Below, piece after piece: positions 1 through 11,700 of a DNA stretch of 64,000 nt. Position 1 is the first letter of the stretch. Each line of letters opens with the position of its first letter. The notes below the pieces were generated by a model. It was given only the letters and a program-made list of their open reading frames with translations, did not search any database and was not told the origin of the DNA. The DNA is from Picocystis sp. L7 (lineage: Eukaryota; Chlorophyta; Picocystophyceae; Picocystales; Picocystaceae): contig QXJR01000025.1 in the NCBI GenBank assembly GCA_020975725.1, forward strand, positions 277,777 to 341,776, written 5' to 3'. The position numbers and the translations under genes were made by a program.

Positions 1-872
1 AAGGAACGGAGACGGATTGAGGAATTGAGGTAAAGAGGATGGAACGGTGAAAAGTAGGGAAGATACCTACATTTGCGAAGACATCGTCTTACATATGGTC
101 AGGTTGTCTCCCACGTGGCCCTCGAGGGTGGAGTGGAGGGGATGGACGACAACGTGGGGTCCGAGGACAATGCTCTTCTCGACCCTCTCGGACGCCATAT
201 GACCACCAATCTTCCTATCCCCTTCTTCGTCGATTTCCTACACGTCCATGATTATGCTCGAGACAACGCCATTTCCGTGGCCTCCGTTGGCACCTGTTTC
301 ATCGAATGAGTCGGCTTGTAGACTTGGCACGTCGCTTGCTCGTGGTTCGGTCTTGTTCGATCGCTCCATGGTTTTCCGCTTGGGTCGGGCCCCGTCGCGT
401 TCCCATGGGTTTGATCCTACGATCTCCGGTGGATCCAGAGGGGGGTCCCTTTGCCACGGTTCGTGGGGGGGCCGTCCCTCGATAAACATCGACAAAGTTT
501 ACGAAAAGGGGGGGGGGTCGAAATTCAGCACCGGGGGGGGTCAAAATTAAGCCACAACCTGGTCCCCCCCCCCCCGCCCCAGGTGACCGTTGGTCATCCG
601 CTCCCCGTCGAGGAATCCCTCTGTTTCTCGTTATCCTCCTCGTCGCCAAACGTCATTCCCCTCCCACGTCATGCACCACGTCCCGTCGAGGACCCGCTCT
701 CACCCTTCCTAGGTTCCTCTGCGACTCACGCTCCGTTTCGTCCTTCGGGAATGACCTTTACGAACCGTTGTGCGACAGATGACGATCATTTCTCCTCGAC
801 TTCGACGACAAGGCGTCGCGCTTGCGGCGCACGAGGAGTGAATTTCAAGGCCTCAGAAGGCGTAGAAGAGAG
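1..872. promoter_or_regulatory. Upstream region of topoisomerase II gene
   Basis: No convincing gene is seen here. Both strands carry overlapping open frames of 80-160 codons, but these are GC-rich shadows with no recognisable domain. The stretch has a CACGTG G-box at 112-117 and long homopolymer runs (G tracts near 507-540, a C tract near 563-575). A second CACGTG lies at 880-885, just inside the coding region. It most likely holds the promoter and 5' UTR of the gene that follows. Confidence 0.5.
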
Positions 873-3800
873 ATGGCGCCACGTGGAAGCGTGCTGGAAG
901 ACGCCACGAACCAGGAGGAGCTGATCCGGACGCCTGGTGGGAGTGCCAAGACCGTGGAAGAGACCTACCAGAAGAAAACGCAACTGGAACACATCCTCCT
1001 GCGACCAGATACCTACATCGGATCGGTGGAAAAGGTGCAGCAGACGCTTTGGGTCTTCGATGGGACGAAAATGGTGCAGAAGGAGGTGGGATACGTCCCG
1101 GGTCTGTACAAGATCTTCGACGAAATCCTCGTGAATGCCGCAGATAACAAGGTGAGGGATTCCAAGATGGACACCCTGCGTGTGGACATAGATCAGGAAA
1201 CCAATACTGTCAAGGTATTCAACAACGGAAATGGTGTTCCTGTCACCGTGCACAAGGAAGAAGGGGTCCACGTTCCGGAGCTGATCTTCGGACATTTGCT
1301 CACCTCCTCGAACTACAACGATCAAGAAAAAAAGGTCACGGGTGGTAGAAATGGATACGGAGCAAAGCTTACGAACATCTTCTCCACTGAGTTCACCATC
1401 GAAACCTGCGATGGACAACGTGGGCTGCAGTACAAGCAGACCTTCCGGAACAACATGGCCTCCAAAGGGGAACCGGCCATCACCAAGTGCAAGAAGACCG
1501 ATAATTGGACATGTGTGACCTTCAAGCCAGACCTCGAGAAGTTCAACATGAATGAACTCGAGGATGACATCGTAGCACTCATGACCAAGAGGGTCTACGA
1601 CGTCGCCGGATGCATTGGTCGAGGATGCAAAGTGTACCTGAACGGTGAGCAGCTGAAAATCAAGAAGTTTTCTGACTACGTGGACTTCTTTTTGAACTCT
1701 CAAGATGTGCCCAAGATCCACGAAAAAGTCAACGATCGCTGGGAGATATGCGTCACTGTGAGTGATGGGCAGTTCCAACAGTGTAGTTTCGTGAACAGCA
1801 TCAACACTCTTCGAGGAGGAACCCACGTGAATCATATCGCAGATCAGGTCAGCGCAAAGATATTGGAGCACATGAAGAAGAAGCATAAGAACACGAAGAT
1901 CAAGCCATTCCAGATCAAGAATCACCTGTGGATCTTCGTGAACAGTCTCATTGAAAATCCTGCATTCGATAGCCAGACCAAGGAAACCCTGACCACCAGG
2001 GCGTCGGCCTTTGGTTCAAAGTGCGATCTCTCGGACGACTTCATGAAAAAAGTCTTCAAGTGCGGTGTCATCGACAACATTCTAGCTTGGGCCACCTTCA
2101 AGGAGTCCAAAGAACTCAAGAAGACGGATGGAAGCAAGCGGAGTCGCCTTGTAGGTATACCCAAGCTCGACGACGCGAACGATGCAGGAACCAGAAACTC
2201 CCAGCATTGTACCCTCATCCTCACGGAAGGAGACTCAGCCAAGGCCCTGGCCATCTCTGGACTTAGTGTTGTAGGGCGTGATCGCTTTGGTGTCTTTCCC
2301 TTGAGGGGGAAGTTGCTCAATGTACGAGATGCCTCGCATCAACAAATCATGTCCAATGCAGAAATCAGCAACATCAAGCAGATCCTGGGATTGCAGCATG
2401 GGAAAGAGTACACGGACACCAAGGCTCTCCGTTATGGTCACCTCATGATCATGACCGACCAGGATCATGATGGTTCACACATCAAAGGTCTGCTGATCAA
2501 TTTTCTGCATGCCCATTTTTCTACGCTGCTGAAAGTTCCCGGATTCTTGGTCGAATTCATCACGCCCATCATTAAAGCGAAGAAGGGGAAACAGACTGTG
2601 ACCTTTTATTCGATGCCCGAGTACCAGAAATGGCTGGAGAGCCTTGGAGAGGATAGAACCAAGGGTTGGTCCATCAAGTACTACAAAGGTCTGGGTACTT
2701 CAACTGCAGCGGAAGCCAAGCAGTATTTCGCCGACATTGAAAATCACAGGAAGGTCTTTTCCTGGGATGGTGAGGAGGCTGGGCAACTCATCGAGATGGC
2801 ATTTAGCAAGAAGAGGGTTGAAGAACGCAAGGAGTGGATGAGAAGGCACAAGCCAGGGACCTTCCTGGACCACAGTGAAAGCAATGTTTCTTACAGCAAT
2901 TTCATCAACCAGGAGTTGATCCTTTTTTCACTGGCAGATCTTCAGCGTTCCATTCCCAGCGTGTGCGATGGAATGAAGACTGGGCAAAGGAAAATTGTCT
3001 ACTGTGCATTTAAGCGAAACCTCAAGTCCGACATCAAAGTTGCCCAGTTGGCTGGCTATGTGTCTGAGCACTCTGCTTATCACCACGGAGAGCAGAGCCT
3101 AACATCAACCATCGTTGGATTAGCGCAGAGTTTCGTTGGCAGTAACAACATCAATCTCCTTTACCCAAGCGGTCAGTTCGGAACCCGCTTGCAGGGTGGC
3201 AAGGACGCTGCAAGTCCTCGTTATATCTTTACACGTCTTGGACCGCTGGCCCGTCTCCTCTTCCCAGAACCAGACGATCAACTTTTAGAGTACTTGTATG
3301 AAGAAGGTCAGCAAATCGAACCAGAGCATTATCTACCGATAATGCCCACAGTTCTGATCAATGGTGCTGAAGGCATCGGGACTGGATGGAGCACCAGCGT
3401 TCCTAACTACAATCCGAGGGATATTGCAGAAAACATCAAATGCCTTCTGGATGGGGAAGACATGTATGAGATGATGCCCTGGTATAAGGGTTTCACAGGT
3501 TCGATCGTCAAGAATCCTGCGAAAAAGAATGGAGAATCTGGATACACAATCAAGGGCCGTGTCACTCAGATCGATGATACCACGTTGGAAATCACCGAAC
3601 TCCCGATACGAAAATGGACTCAAGACTACAAGGAGTTCCTGGAGACTCTGGTAAAGCCAGAAAACAAAAATGAACAACCGTTTATCACAGACTACAAAGA
3701 ATACCATACAGACACCAGTGTGCATTTTATCGTGACCCTCCCGGCAGAGAAGATGCAAGAAGCACTGTCCATCGGCCTGGAAAAGAAGTTCAAGCTCACA

Positions 3801-5144
3801 ACGACCGTAAGCACATCCAATATGCATCTTTTCAACGCTGATGGTTTAATCACCAAGTACGCATCTGCTGAGGAAATTTTGTCTGACTTTTACGGCATGA
3901 GGTTGGAGCTTTATGAAAAGCGCAAGGCTTACCTGCTTGCGAGCATGGAGCAGGATATGTTGAGACTGGATAACAAGGTTCGCTTCATTCTTGCAGTCGT
4001 GTCTGGTAATTTGCTCATCAATAACCGTAAGAAGGCAGACATTGAATCCGAGCTGGAGACACAGGGGTACGATAAGATGCGAAAGCGGGCAAAAGGCAAG
4101 AAGCTGGAGGACAATGACGAGGAGGATTCTTCTGCAAAGTCCCTTCATGCCTCGTATGACTACCTCCTTTCGATGCCTCTCTGGAGTTTGACCATGGAAA
4201 AGGTTTCTGAGCTCTGTGGAGAACGGGACAAGCATGCCGGAGATTTGGAACTCCTGCGAGCAACTAGCCCCAAGGAGATGTGGAACCAAGACCTAGATGC
4301 ATTCCTGACAGAACTTGACCGGCTTGAAGCAGAAGAAGAGACCGATGCCAAGAAGCTCACTTCACAGCGGAACACCGCAAGAAGGCAACAACAGAAGCAG
4401 TCCAAAAAGCAAAAAGGCAAGCAAAAGAAAGCCAATCCCTGGTCTGACGAAGGATCTGATGGTTCGGATGGAGAGGAAGTGATTCCTCCAAGGACCAACA
4501 AGACTCCCCAGGTCGCCAGTGCAGCACCTCGTCAGCGGGTGGCCTACAAGAAGAATGCTGGTACTGTCAGCATGAATATCACCGAAGAGGACACTGCAAC
4601 CGCAGCTACTGTAGTGGAGGAAGAACCTGCGGCCAGGAGAAGAGTTGCCCCTGCTGTTCCCAAACCCATCATGTCAGTCAACTCGGAAAGTGAGGAGGAA
4701 GACAATGATATAGGACTTTCACTCTTGGAAAGGTTGCAGAAGAAACAGAGCAAGGCAAGTGGTAAATCATCGAAATCATCCACCTCGTCCCTTGCAAGCA
4801 AGATGGCAAAAGTGACTGTGAGCAAAGCTGGTAAAAAGCCAGCTGCCCAGACTAAGAGGGGTACATCTAATGGTGTTGAACCTTCATCTCCTGCACCTGG
4901 AATGCCTGCCGAAAAGATCAGGAAGACCCGCACGTCACCTTTCAACAAGAAGAGTGGGCTTTCCAAAGGCTTAGAAGAAAGCTCTGAAGACGAAGAAGTC
5001 GTTTCTCCAGCGCCCAGGCGCCAAGCACCAGCAAGAGCCAGGAAGCCTCGGCAAAAAATCTACGACATCAGTAGTGACGAAGAAGAGGAGGAGGACGATG
5101 ACTTTGACTTGGAGGAGGAGGAGGATAGTGACTTTGAAGTCTAG
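873..5144 (+). CDS. TOP2: DNA topoisomerase II (type IIA, eukaryotic)
   Basis: ATP-dependent nuclear enzyme that passes one DNA duplex through a break in another to resolve supercoils and catenanes. Numbered from an in-frame ATG at 822, the GHKL ATPase has the NAADNK helix and the GGRNGYGAKL loop (174-183). TOPRIM has EGDSA (469-473) and the metal-binding DQDHDG (546-551). The cleavage domain has RYIFT with catalytic Tyr801. The GAEGIGTGWS segment follows. The last ~330 residues are a charged tail with Lys/Ser-rich and Asp/Glu runs, as usual for eukaryotic TOP2. Full length is about 1,423 codons without an intron. I prefer the ATG at 873 (G at -3, G at +4) to 822, since the extra 17 residues are just Arg-rich. 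The 3' neighbour is convergent. Confidence 0.97.
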   Translation: MAPRGSVLEDATNQEELIRTPGGSAKTVEETYQKKTQLEHILLRPDTYIGSVEKVQQTLWVFDGTKMVQKEVGYVPGLYKIFDEILVNAADNKVRDSKMDTLRVDIDQETNTVKVFNNGNGVPVTVHKEEGVHVPELIFGHLLTSSNYNDQEKKVTGGRNGYGAKLTNIFSTEFTIETCDGQRGLQYKQTFRNNMASKGEPAITKCKKTDNWTCVTFKPDLEKFNMNELEDDIVALMTKRVYDVAGCIGRGCKVYLNGEQLKIKKFSDYVDFFLNSQDVPKIHEKVNDRWEICVTVSDGQFQQCSFVNSINTLRGGTHVNHIADQVSAKILEHMKKKHKNTKIKPFQIKNHLWIFVNSLIENPAFDSQTKETLTTRASAFGSKCDLSDDFMKKVFKCGVIDNILAWATFKESKELKKTDGSKRSRLVGIPKLDDANDAGTRNSQHCTLILTEGDSAKALAISGLSVVGRDRFGVFPLRGKLLNVRDASHQQIMSNAEISNIKQILGLQHGKEYTDTKALRYGHLMIMTDQDHDGSHIKGLLINFLHAHFSTLLKVPGFLVEFITPIIKAKKGKQTVTFYSMPEYQKWLESLGEDRTKGWSIKYYKGLGTSTAAEAKQYFADIENHRKVFSWDGEEAGQLIEMAFSKKRVEERKEWMRRHKPGTFLDHSESNVSYSNFINQELILFSLADLQRSIPSVCDGMKTGQRKIVYCAFKRNLKSDIKVAQLAGYVSEHSAYHHGEQSLTSTIVGLAQSFVGSNNINLLYPSGQFGTRLQGGKDAASPRYIFTRLGPLARLLFPEPDDQLLEYLYEEGQQIEPEHYLPIMPTVLINGAEGIGTGWSTSVPNYNPRDIAENIKCLLDGEDMYEMMPWYKGFTGSIVKNPAKKNGESGYTIKGRVTQIDDTTLEITELPIRKWTQDYKEFLETLVKPENKNEQPFITDYKEYHTDTSVHFIVTLPAEKMQEALSIGLEKKFKLTTTVSTSNMHLFNADGLITKYASAEEILSDFYGMRLELYEKRKAYLLASMEQDMLRLDNKVRFILAVVSGNLLINNRKKADIESELETQGYDKMRKRAKGKKLEDNDEEDSSAKSLHASYDYLLSMPLWSLTMEKVSELCGERDKHAGDLELLRATSPKEMWNQDLDAFLTELDRLEAEEETDAKKLTSQRNTARRQQQKQSKKQKGKQKKANPWSDEGSDGSDGEEVIPPRTNKTPQVASAAPRQRVAYKKNAGTVSMNITEEDTATAATVVEEEPAARRRVAPAVPKPIMSVNSESEEEDNDIGLSLLERLQKKQSKASGKSSKSSTSSLASKMAKVTVSKAGKKPAAQTKRGTSNGVEPSSPAPGMPAEKIRKTRTSPFNKKSGLSKGLEESSEDEEVVSPAPRRQAPARARKPRQKIYDISSDEEEEEDDDFDLEEEEDSDFEV

Positions 5145-5512
5145 GAGCCATGCATGTGGACACAGTTGATCAAAGCCATTATAGCACAATAAGCACTAGA
5201 GATGCATAGTAATTGAAGTCACCAATGAGCATCTTTGCAATCCACTTGCCCCAGCAAGGTTGTTCAGCTTTATGTCTTTCTGACCGTAGCGTGCCGACCC
5301 AATGTAGGAAGGATAGACAACTCCAGTGGATCCATGATACACTGTTCAGAGTTCAACTTCGAACCTGCAAAAATCTGTTTTGTCCGTGACTGCAAGGGTG
5401 GATTTCACAAGCCATTGCTTCTTTGTGAGCCAGCCAAAGGAATGGGAAATGAATTGCTGCATTATTCATCGTAATTTCAAGACAAACAGACGAGGATATT
5501 GGTATCATTTAC
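5145..5512. other. Short convergent intergenic region
   Basis: This separates the stop codons of the topoisomerase II gene and the convergent lyase gene. It is AT-richer than the coding DNA and holds the two 3' ends. An AATAAG near 5187 could be a weak poly(A) signal. I see no gene. Confidence 0.5.
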
Positions 5513-6775
5513 TCAGGCATGAAGAAGCTGTGCCTTCACTCCTTTGATCAGAGCTTGAGATGCAGCATCAATCTCCTCAAAGGTAGTATCGCGTCCGGTG
5601 GAAAGTCGAAGGGTTCCCTTCAAATATTCAGATGGCACACCCATGGCAGTCAGCACGGGCGATACTGGAGTGCCATCTCCATGGCATGCGGAACCAGCAG
5701 AAGCCTCGACCTCACTCTCCACCTCTTGAAGGAGCTTCCGAGCATCTATGCCCACCATACCTATGCTGAGGGTGTTGGGAAGACAGTCCGCCTCCACGGC
5801 ATCAATGGGGCTGTGCATACGCAGTCGGACAGCTTCAGGCATACCGTTTTTCAAGTTGAGCCACAGGCGATCCCTTGTGGCACTCATATGGGCCTGGAAG
5901 TGAACACCCTCTTTGTCCGCAGCTTCCGCAACTGCACCAAGCGCCGCAATGAGGACGGTGTTTTCTGTGCCGCTCCGCCTACCATCCTCCTGGCCACCAC
6001 CAATCAACAACGCAGGGAATGGCTCTAAATGAGGCCGAATGTACAGGGCTGCAACACCTTTGGGAGCACCAAACTTGTGCCCAACAATAGTCAGTAAATC
6101 CACTCCAAGTTTTTGAACATCTACAGGAACTTTCCCGCAAGACTGTGCCGCATCACAGTGGATCAGAACGCCAGATTCTTTTGCCACCATTGCGATTTCT
6201 CGGACAGGTTGCAGAGTACCGACCTCGTTATTACTGTGCATCACAGTCACGAGGGCAGTATTGTCCTGAAGAGCTGTCTTGATGCTGTTCGGTGCGATCA
6301 CACCATTTGCATCTGGTGGCACTGCAGTATACGTCAATTCACCCCTCTGTTGATGGTGTTGGAGCCATTTCAACACTGCGTCATGCTCTACTCCACCTGT
6401 AACAATGTGCGGTAGGACGATCCCTCCTTGTCCTCGCCTCATGTTGGTATCGCCATTCTTTCTTTGCCAGAGCTCAAGTGCACCATGAAGTGCGTGGTTG
6501 TCTGCTTCGGTGCCGCAGGAGCAAAATAGTATTTCTCGATCGCTTCTTGCACCCACCAATCGTGCTACACGATTCCGTGCTTGCTCCACGATCTGCCTAG
6601 CAGCTCTGCCTGATGCATGGCTGCTGCTTGGATTTCCATGAATTCCTTCATCAATGAAGGGTCTCATGGCCTCTTTCGCCTCTGGCCACAACTTCGTGGT
6701 TGCATTGTGGTCCAAGTACGCAGGTATACGTGTCATGTTTGCCATACAGGTGCAGGTGCTCTTGTGCCAATCCAA
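5513..6775 (-). CDS. Selenocysteine lyase / NifS-like cysteine desulfurase
   Basis: PLP enzyme of fold type I that removes Se (or S) from selenocysteine or cysteine. Visible signatures: DHNATT near 22-27, GNPSS near 47, a CGTE phosphate-binding segment near 87-90, VEH with His131 stacking on PLP, HCDAAQ near 206-211, VGHKFG with PLP Lys234, GGGQE and RSGTEN near 253-272, and the catalytic-loop Cys364 in SACHGD. The loop (ACHxD...SPVL) resembles eukaryotic selenocysteine lyase more than mitochondrial NFS1. NFS1 would also have a long presequence, which is missing. Length (420 aa) fits the family. Starts at residue 11 or 14 are also possible. Upstream G-boxes lie at 6880 and 6967. Substrate choice (Sec or Cys) is not decided by sequence. 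Confidence 0.85.
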   Translation of the reverse strand: MDWHKSTCTCMANMTRIPAYLDHNATTKLWPEAKEAMRPFIDEGIHGNPSSSHASGRAARQIVEQARNRVARLVGARSDREILFCSCGTEADNHALHGALELWQRKNGDTNMRRGQGGIVLPHIVTGGVEHDAVLKWLQHHQQRGELTYTAVPPDANGVIAPNSIKTALQDNTALVTVMHSNNEVGTLQPVREIAMVAKESGVLIHCDAAQSCGKVPVDVQKLGVDLLTIVGHKFGAPKGVAALYIRPHLEPFPALLIGGGQEDGRRSGTENTVLIAALGAVAEAADKEGVHFQAHMSATRDRLWLNLKNGMPEAVRLRMHSPIDAVEADCLPNTLSIGMVGIDARKLLQEVESEVEASAGSACHGDGTPVSPVLTAMGVPSEYLKGTLRLSTGRDTTFEEIDAASQALIKGVKAQLLHA

Positions 6776-8743
6776 GAAGGTCTAGGTCCAACCGACTGCT
6801 CTCCCGTCCTTTCGGGGCCTGCAGCCTTGCGAACAGGTCCACGTAGGTCCCAAGGGAGGAGATGAGGGACTCCCTCGATCACGTGCTGGTGCTGGTGGAG
6901 GGACGGGTGTTGATCCGGGGCGGGCTTGCACCTGATCGAAACGGAGGGACACCTGGTCGATCCGGACACGTGTTGAATCGTGCAAATGACCGTTGCCCCA
7001 ACCCATCGGTCCGCCTGCGAGAGGGGGGCCGATGAACCCAAGGAATGAACGACCCTTGATTGGAGATCGATTCAATTCCTCGATCAATCGCCTCGGTCTT
7101 CCCTTTCAAGGCACCTAATCTGAACTGGACCGATTCGTTGGATGCCACCTCAAGAGTGGCGGTGATGCCTTGGCTACTTGCCATCGACACGGACGACGCC
7201 AACTTACACGTTCAAAGGTGCATGGCTAGCAGCCGACGATCCACGGTAACCATTGAATTTGCGCAAAGAATGTGTCGTTCGTATCCATGCCTTTCTACAC
7301 CTTGGGAGGAGGAATAGGAGATCTTGGAAGACACTCAGGTCTCCCCGAAACATACCCACGCGCTCTTTTGACGGAAGAGGAGGGTCAAATGTCCGCAAGA
7401 AAACAACACATACCATATTTTCGTAATTATGGAGACACCCATGAAAAAGCTAAGCTGCCGTGGAAGGTACAAATCGAGATCGAAACAATAGGGCATGCAA
7501 GAGATCACAACATTATAGAAGAACACCAAAGCTAACAAACGAGGGGAGTCCCCTATGCTCTTCATTTGAGTGTCGACGGGTCAACAGCTAACTCTGCTGA
7601 ACGTGACTGCCTTCCACTCTCTCAATAGGACGCACGTGTGGATTTCTAAAAGTCGCCACTTGCTTTAGTGGTCTCTGCTCTAGGATACCTTTCCTCTAGC
7701 TCCTGTTGGTAGCGCCAACGTACGTATGACACGTGGTTATGCTTGCTCAATTCAGAACTTTTGTCTCGTCGCGATTGTTCGGGGTATTGTGCCACCGGTG
7801 AAGTCAATCGAGGGTGATAACGACGTTGTTTGACATTCTTATCTTTATCTTTGGGTTGGCTTGTGTTAGTTTTCTCTGAGAACAAAGACCAAAAGCAGCA
7901 AGCAGGGCGCTTGCACAGTAGGCCTCCGCAACGTCTACGTAGATTTCGATGACATGCATTGACAGTAAACGGTTGCATCTTACAAAAAGACTAGCAATTG
8001 GGAGAAACTACACCCATGGATTGTTGCAACTTTCTCCATCCTCGATGAATGCGTTTTTAATGCTTGAAACGTGAAATGCTGCTTGGGTTGCATCGCTATC
8101 TATGACGAATACCGACACCTTGCTAGAACTTGACATTTGCACAAGAGAGTGATGATGCGATTTGCTTCGTCGTGTTCTATTTTTAATTCTTTGGTACATC
8201 TTCAGGACTTGTTCTTTGCGCTGTATTGCCCTACCTAGCGTGTGACTCATTCCACGTAGATGCACCGCAACTTGGCATCAGGATTTCCTACTTGCGACGA
8301 TACACGGCTTACATTGCGATTGCTTGTTCGTGGCACGATGTGAAACGCGTCGAACGCTAGCACTTTCCCACAACTGTGGCATGGGCGGATTTCACACATG
8401 CTTCAAGCAACATTGCCTCGGCTCGTGCGATGCACCCTCGTGTGTTTGCTTTTTTCGGATGTGGGTGTCCTACCCAAAGTCTTTCCTGACGATTCTTATT
8501 TTCCACGAGTGGTTCCTGATTCTCCAAGCAAACGCTCCTTTCCTCGTTGAGAAAGCGAGGGTGCGACTGCTCATTGAGGGTGTATCTGAGGAGGACCTCA
8601 ACCACTCGTATGGGTCCTGAGAGGGAGGATCCAGTCGGGTGCGAGGATCGCGACCAGCTGCACCCTTTCCGTCGCGTCCACGTGGAATGCGCCCCACACC
8701 CGCCTCCTCCAGCACGTTCGCGGTGGGGAATTGACGTGGCACC
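6776..8743. other. Divergent promoter region, no firm gene
   Basis: About 2 kb between two divergent genes. CACGTG motifs at 6880 and 6967 sit 105 and 192 bp upstream of the lyase start. Others are at 7633 and 7732, and one at 8679 lies just upstream of PIEZO. Two minus-strand open frames (7646-7978, 110 codons; 8008-8265, 85 codons) are basic and unrecognised. They could be chance frames or exons of a small gene. The 7.3-8.3 kb part is AT-richer than its flanks. Confidence 0.4.
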
Positions 8744-11700
8744 ATGCCACGTGGCGCGCCGGGTCGATCGCGGCGACGGTGCGATTGTACGCGACGGTCC
8801 GAGAAAGCATGGAGAGCGATGGATTGGTTGGCTCTGTGGTGGTTGGTCCTCCCACATCCTTCGCCCTGGAGATGTGCATACGTTGCTGCCATGATGGCCA
8901 TGAGTCTCACACGTGAAGCAAGCCGTGTCCTGCGTATCCCGGTGGCGGCCATGGCACTGGTGCAGGCCATGGGAGACCTGGCCTGTGCCTGGTGGGCAGA
9001 ACCCAGCCAGGCCAAACAGGAGTGGGAGAATTGGGTGATGGGCACCGCAAGTGGTTGGAACATCACTGCTGGGTTGGATGTCATGGCAGCTGCAGTGCTG
9101 GTGTGGAACGCTTGGTGCGATCCGTCCGCTCCAAGGCGGGAGGAGGACGATCACAGCATCCACCCAGAGGATGCACAATCGGAGGAGAGTATGGCAGCAT
9201 GCGTCACGAAGATGGGGAGTGTGGTGCTTGTCATGCTTGCATGTACTATATCTTCGGCTGAAGCATCTTGGATGCTGGTAATCACACTCGTAGCAGGTAC
9301 AGGAACGCTTCTGTATGCATGCACAGTCGGGAAATGCCACGGCTTGGCCAAGGTGACATTGATAGTGGCGAGCGGGCTAGTCATACTGCGTTATGCGGCG
9401 ACAGCTGGAGAAAAGGTTGGATTTTTTCCTTCTTCGCAAGAAGAGAGGATTGGTCTTCTTCCAGCTTGTCCGTGGGAGCGCACCTTGCTCTTGGTGGGTA
9501 TGCCGGTGTCCTGCTTCCTCTCACGGAAAGAAACTGTGAACTACATGCATGAGGGAACCACACATCTTTCTGCTGCACTGGAGAACTTTGTGCGTAAGGC
9601 ATCAACCGCATGGATTATGCAAGCTAGCATGTCAATCGCGGCATTGTGTGTTTCATGCTGGGGAATGGGCAAGCTTCTTTTCGGACTGCATTTAATCTGC
9701 TCGATTCTGATCGCGCTTGATATGCGTTCCTTTCCAGGAACGGGCATAGCAAGCAGCAGGCCTGCCTTAGTCGCAGCTAGCGCAGTAGCCCTTATGCACT
9801 CACTAACGATGTGCGTGGCTGCATGCGTCCCCGTCCATGTTCAATGGATTGGCAAACACCAGCTCGCTTCCAAGGCCCTCCGGATGCTTGGTCTCCAAAC
9901 TATCTCCACGCGGGAGGACGTTCTCCCTGTTCTAGTTTTGGGTTGTTTGGCATCGATGGCTGGAACGGTCAAAGCTTCTTCCCATAGTCTTGGCCAGCAC
10001 CAGCTCGTGTCAGTCTGGAGGCGCAACCTCTCACTGGTGGTTCTGTTCTGCCTTGGGCTGTTTGCTGCCACAAGCACACCAGGGTACAACATGAAGGGGT
10101 GGATGTATGTGGCTGCTTGTATGCTGTGTATACTCCTGCTTTGCTTTCGAGCTAATCTTGGTTCCAGATCGCACTCACTCACTTCTTCCTCGGACCTTTC
10201 ACAGCCTCTACTGCAGGAAGTAAGTGCATTTGTAGGATTTGAGAATACTGGCTCAGCTGAGCGGCAAATCTCATCCATGACTGCTCGTCCGAATGATTCT
10301 AGCCATTTTGCAACACTTGAAGCAGCTCAACATGCCCGAAGGCAAGCAGATGTGGCCCTTGCACCCTTGCTGTTCTGTTCTATACTTCATCTTCTTGTGC
10401 AGTACGCTGCTCCTTCGTCCACATCATGTGGGCTTTGGAATCCCTCAGATGACGAGGCATGGGAGTGGTATCACAGTCTCGGGTTTCAAGTAGATGAATT
10501 AAGCAAGACGGTTCTTTTGACAACTCTCCTGGTGCCGTTGAGCATTCTGCTCGTACACTCACTGCTGAATCAAGCTTTGCCTGCCAGAAGTTCAAGTTTC
10601 CTTGCAAGTTGTGGTACAGGAAGGGGAAAACAATACATCTGGAAGTGTCTGGTTGCATGCAGTGGTGGTATGGTAGCTTTGGCATCTTTTCTTGATTCAA
10701 TTGCTACGAAAGGCTTGTTGGGCGGTCTATTTCTACTCCTTCTTGGTATGCGTTGGATTGCTCCCTTGAGCCCTTACGTAGCACGCGGTCCTCGTATTCT
10801 GCAAGGCTCTGCTGCTTTCATTTCACTGGTAGGGCTGTATGCCCGTCAAATTCCTTACCTGAAAGGCTGCCTCCGTAAGTGTCTGGTTGCCCTCGATTGC
10901 ATTGGATTCCCAGAGGTAAGTCCAGGCTGGAAAGAGGATGTGCTGAATTTTGGCCCACATCTTTTTCTGATAGTTGCGTTGGCATTCGAAGCATATGCTC
11001 TGGAGTGGGTCCAGCAATACTACCGGCCTCCTGCTGGACGGAATCCACCCTGGGCAATATGCACGGTGTTTGATCATGGCGATAGCAATGTGTCCATGGT
11101 AGAACAATATCCTGTACCAGAGGATGTTACCCACACGCAACTTTTTCACTCGGAACAGCGTAGGCAGCTGCACCTTCAGTACCGAACCATCCATGCCAAT
11201 TTGAAGGTACGGGTCAATTTTTTCTGGGAGTTGTACGGGTTGGGTGCACTCAAATTCTGCCTGCTTATCGGTGCCATGCTCATTGTCAACGTTATTTCTC
11301 TTATCTATCTTGCTCTTCTTGCTACCTTGGTCCTAGCTGGAGAGCAACGCGCAAGCAAGTTTTCTCTGCGTCTTGTTCTTCCTGTTCTTGGCCTTGTATT
11401 TGCTTGGCAGTATGTCCTCTACACACGATGCTACTTGCATTGTGACATTGATTCGTTAGGAAGGGTTGCTTTGACAGGAACAGATGGATTCAGCAAGGAA
11501 TGGCTAGCCATGACTCGACCTGGGGCTCAGTACATATGTGTATACTTCTGTGCTTTCGCATTTTGCTTGCATCAGTGCTTCGTGAAGTTGTGTTGCAAGA
11601 GATTTGGAGTCCGTGCTCCTTCTTTTTCTTCACATGGATGGATGCCTCTCAGTTACCAGTGGAAGGAGCGCTGGACTTGGTTGGATCGACTGCGTTTTAT

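Noticed and set aside
786-1925. 379-codon minus frame inside the topoisomerase II gene
   Set aside because: Antisense shadow of a gene with all catalytic motifs.
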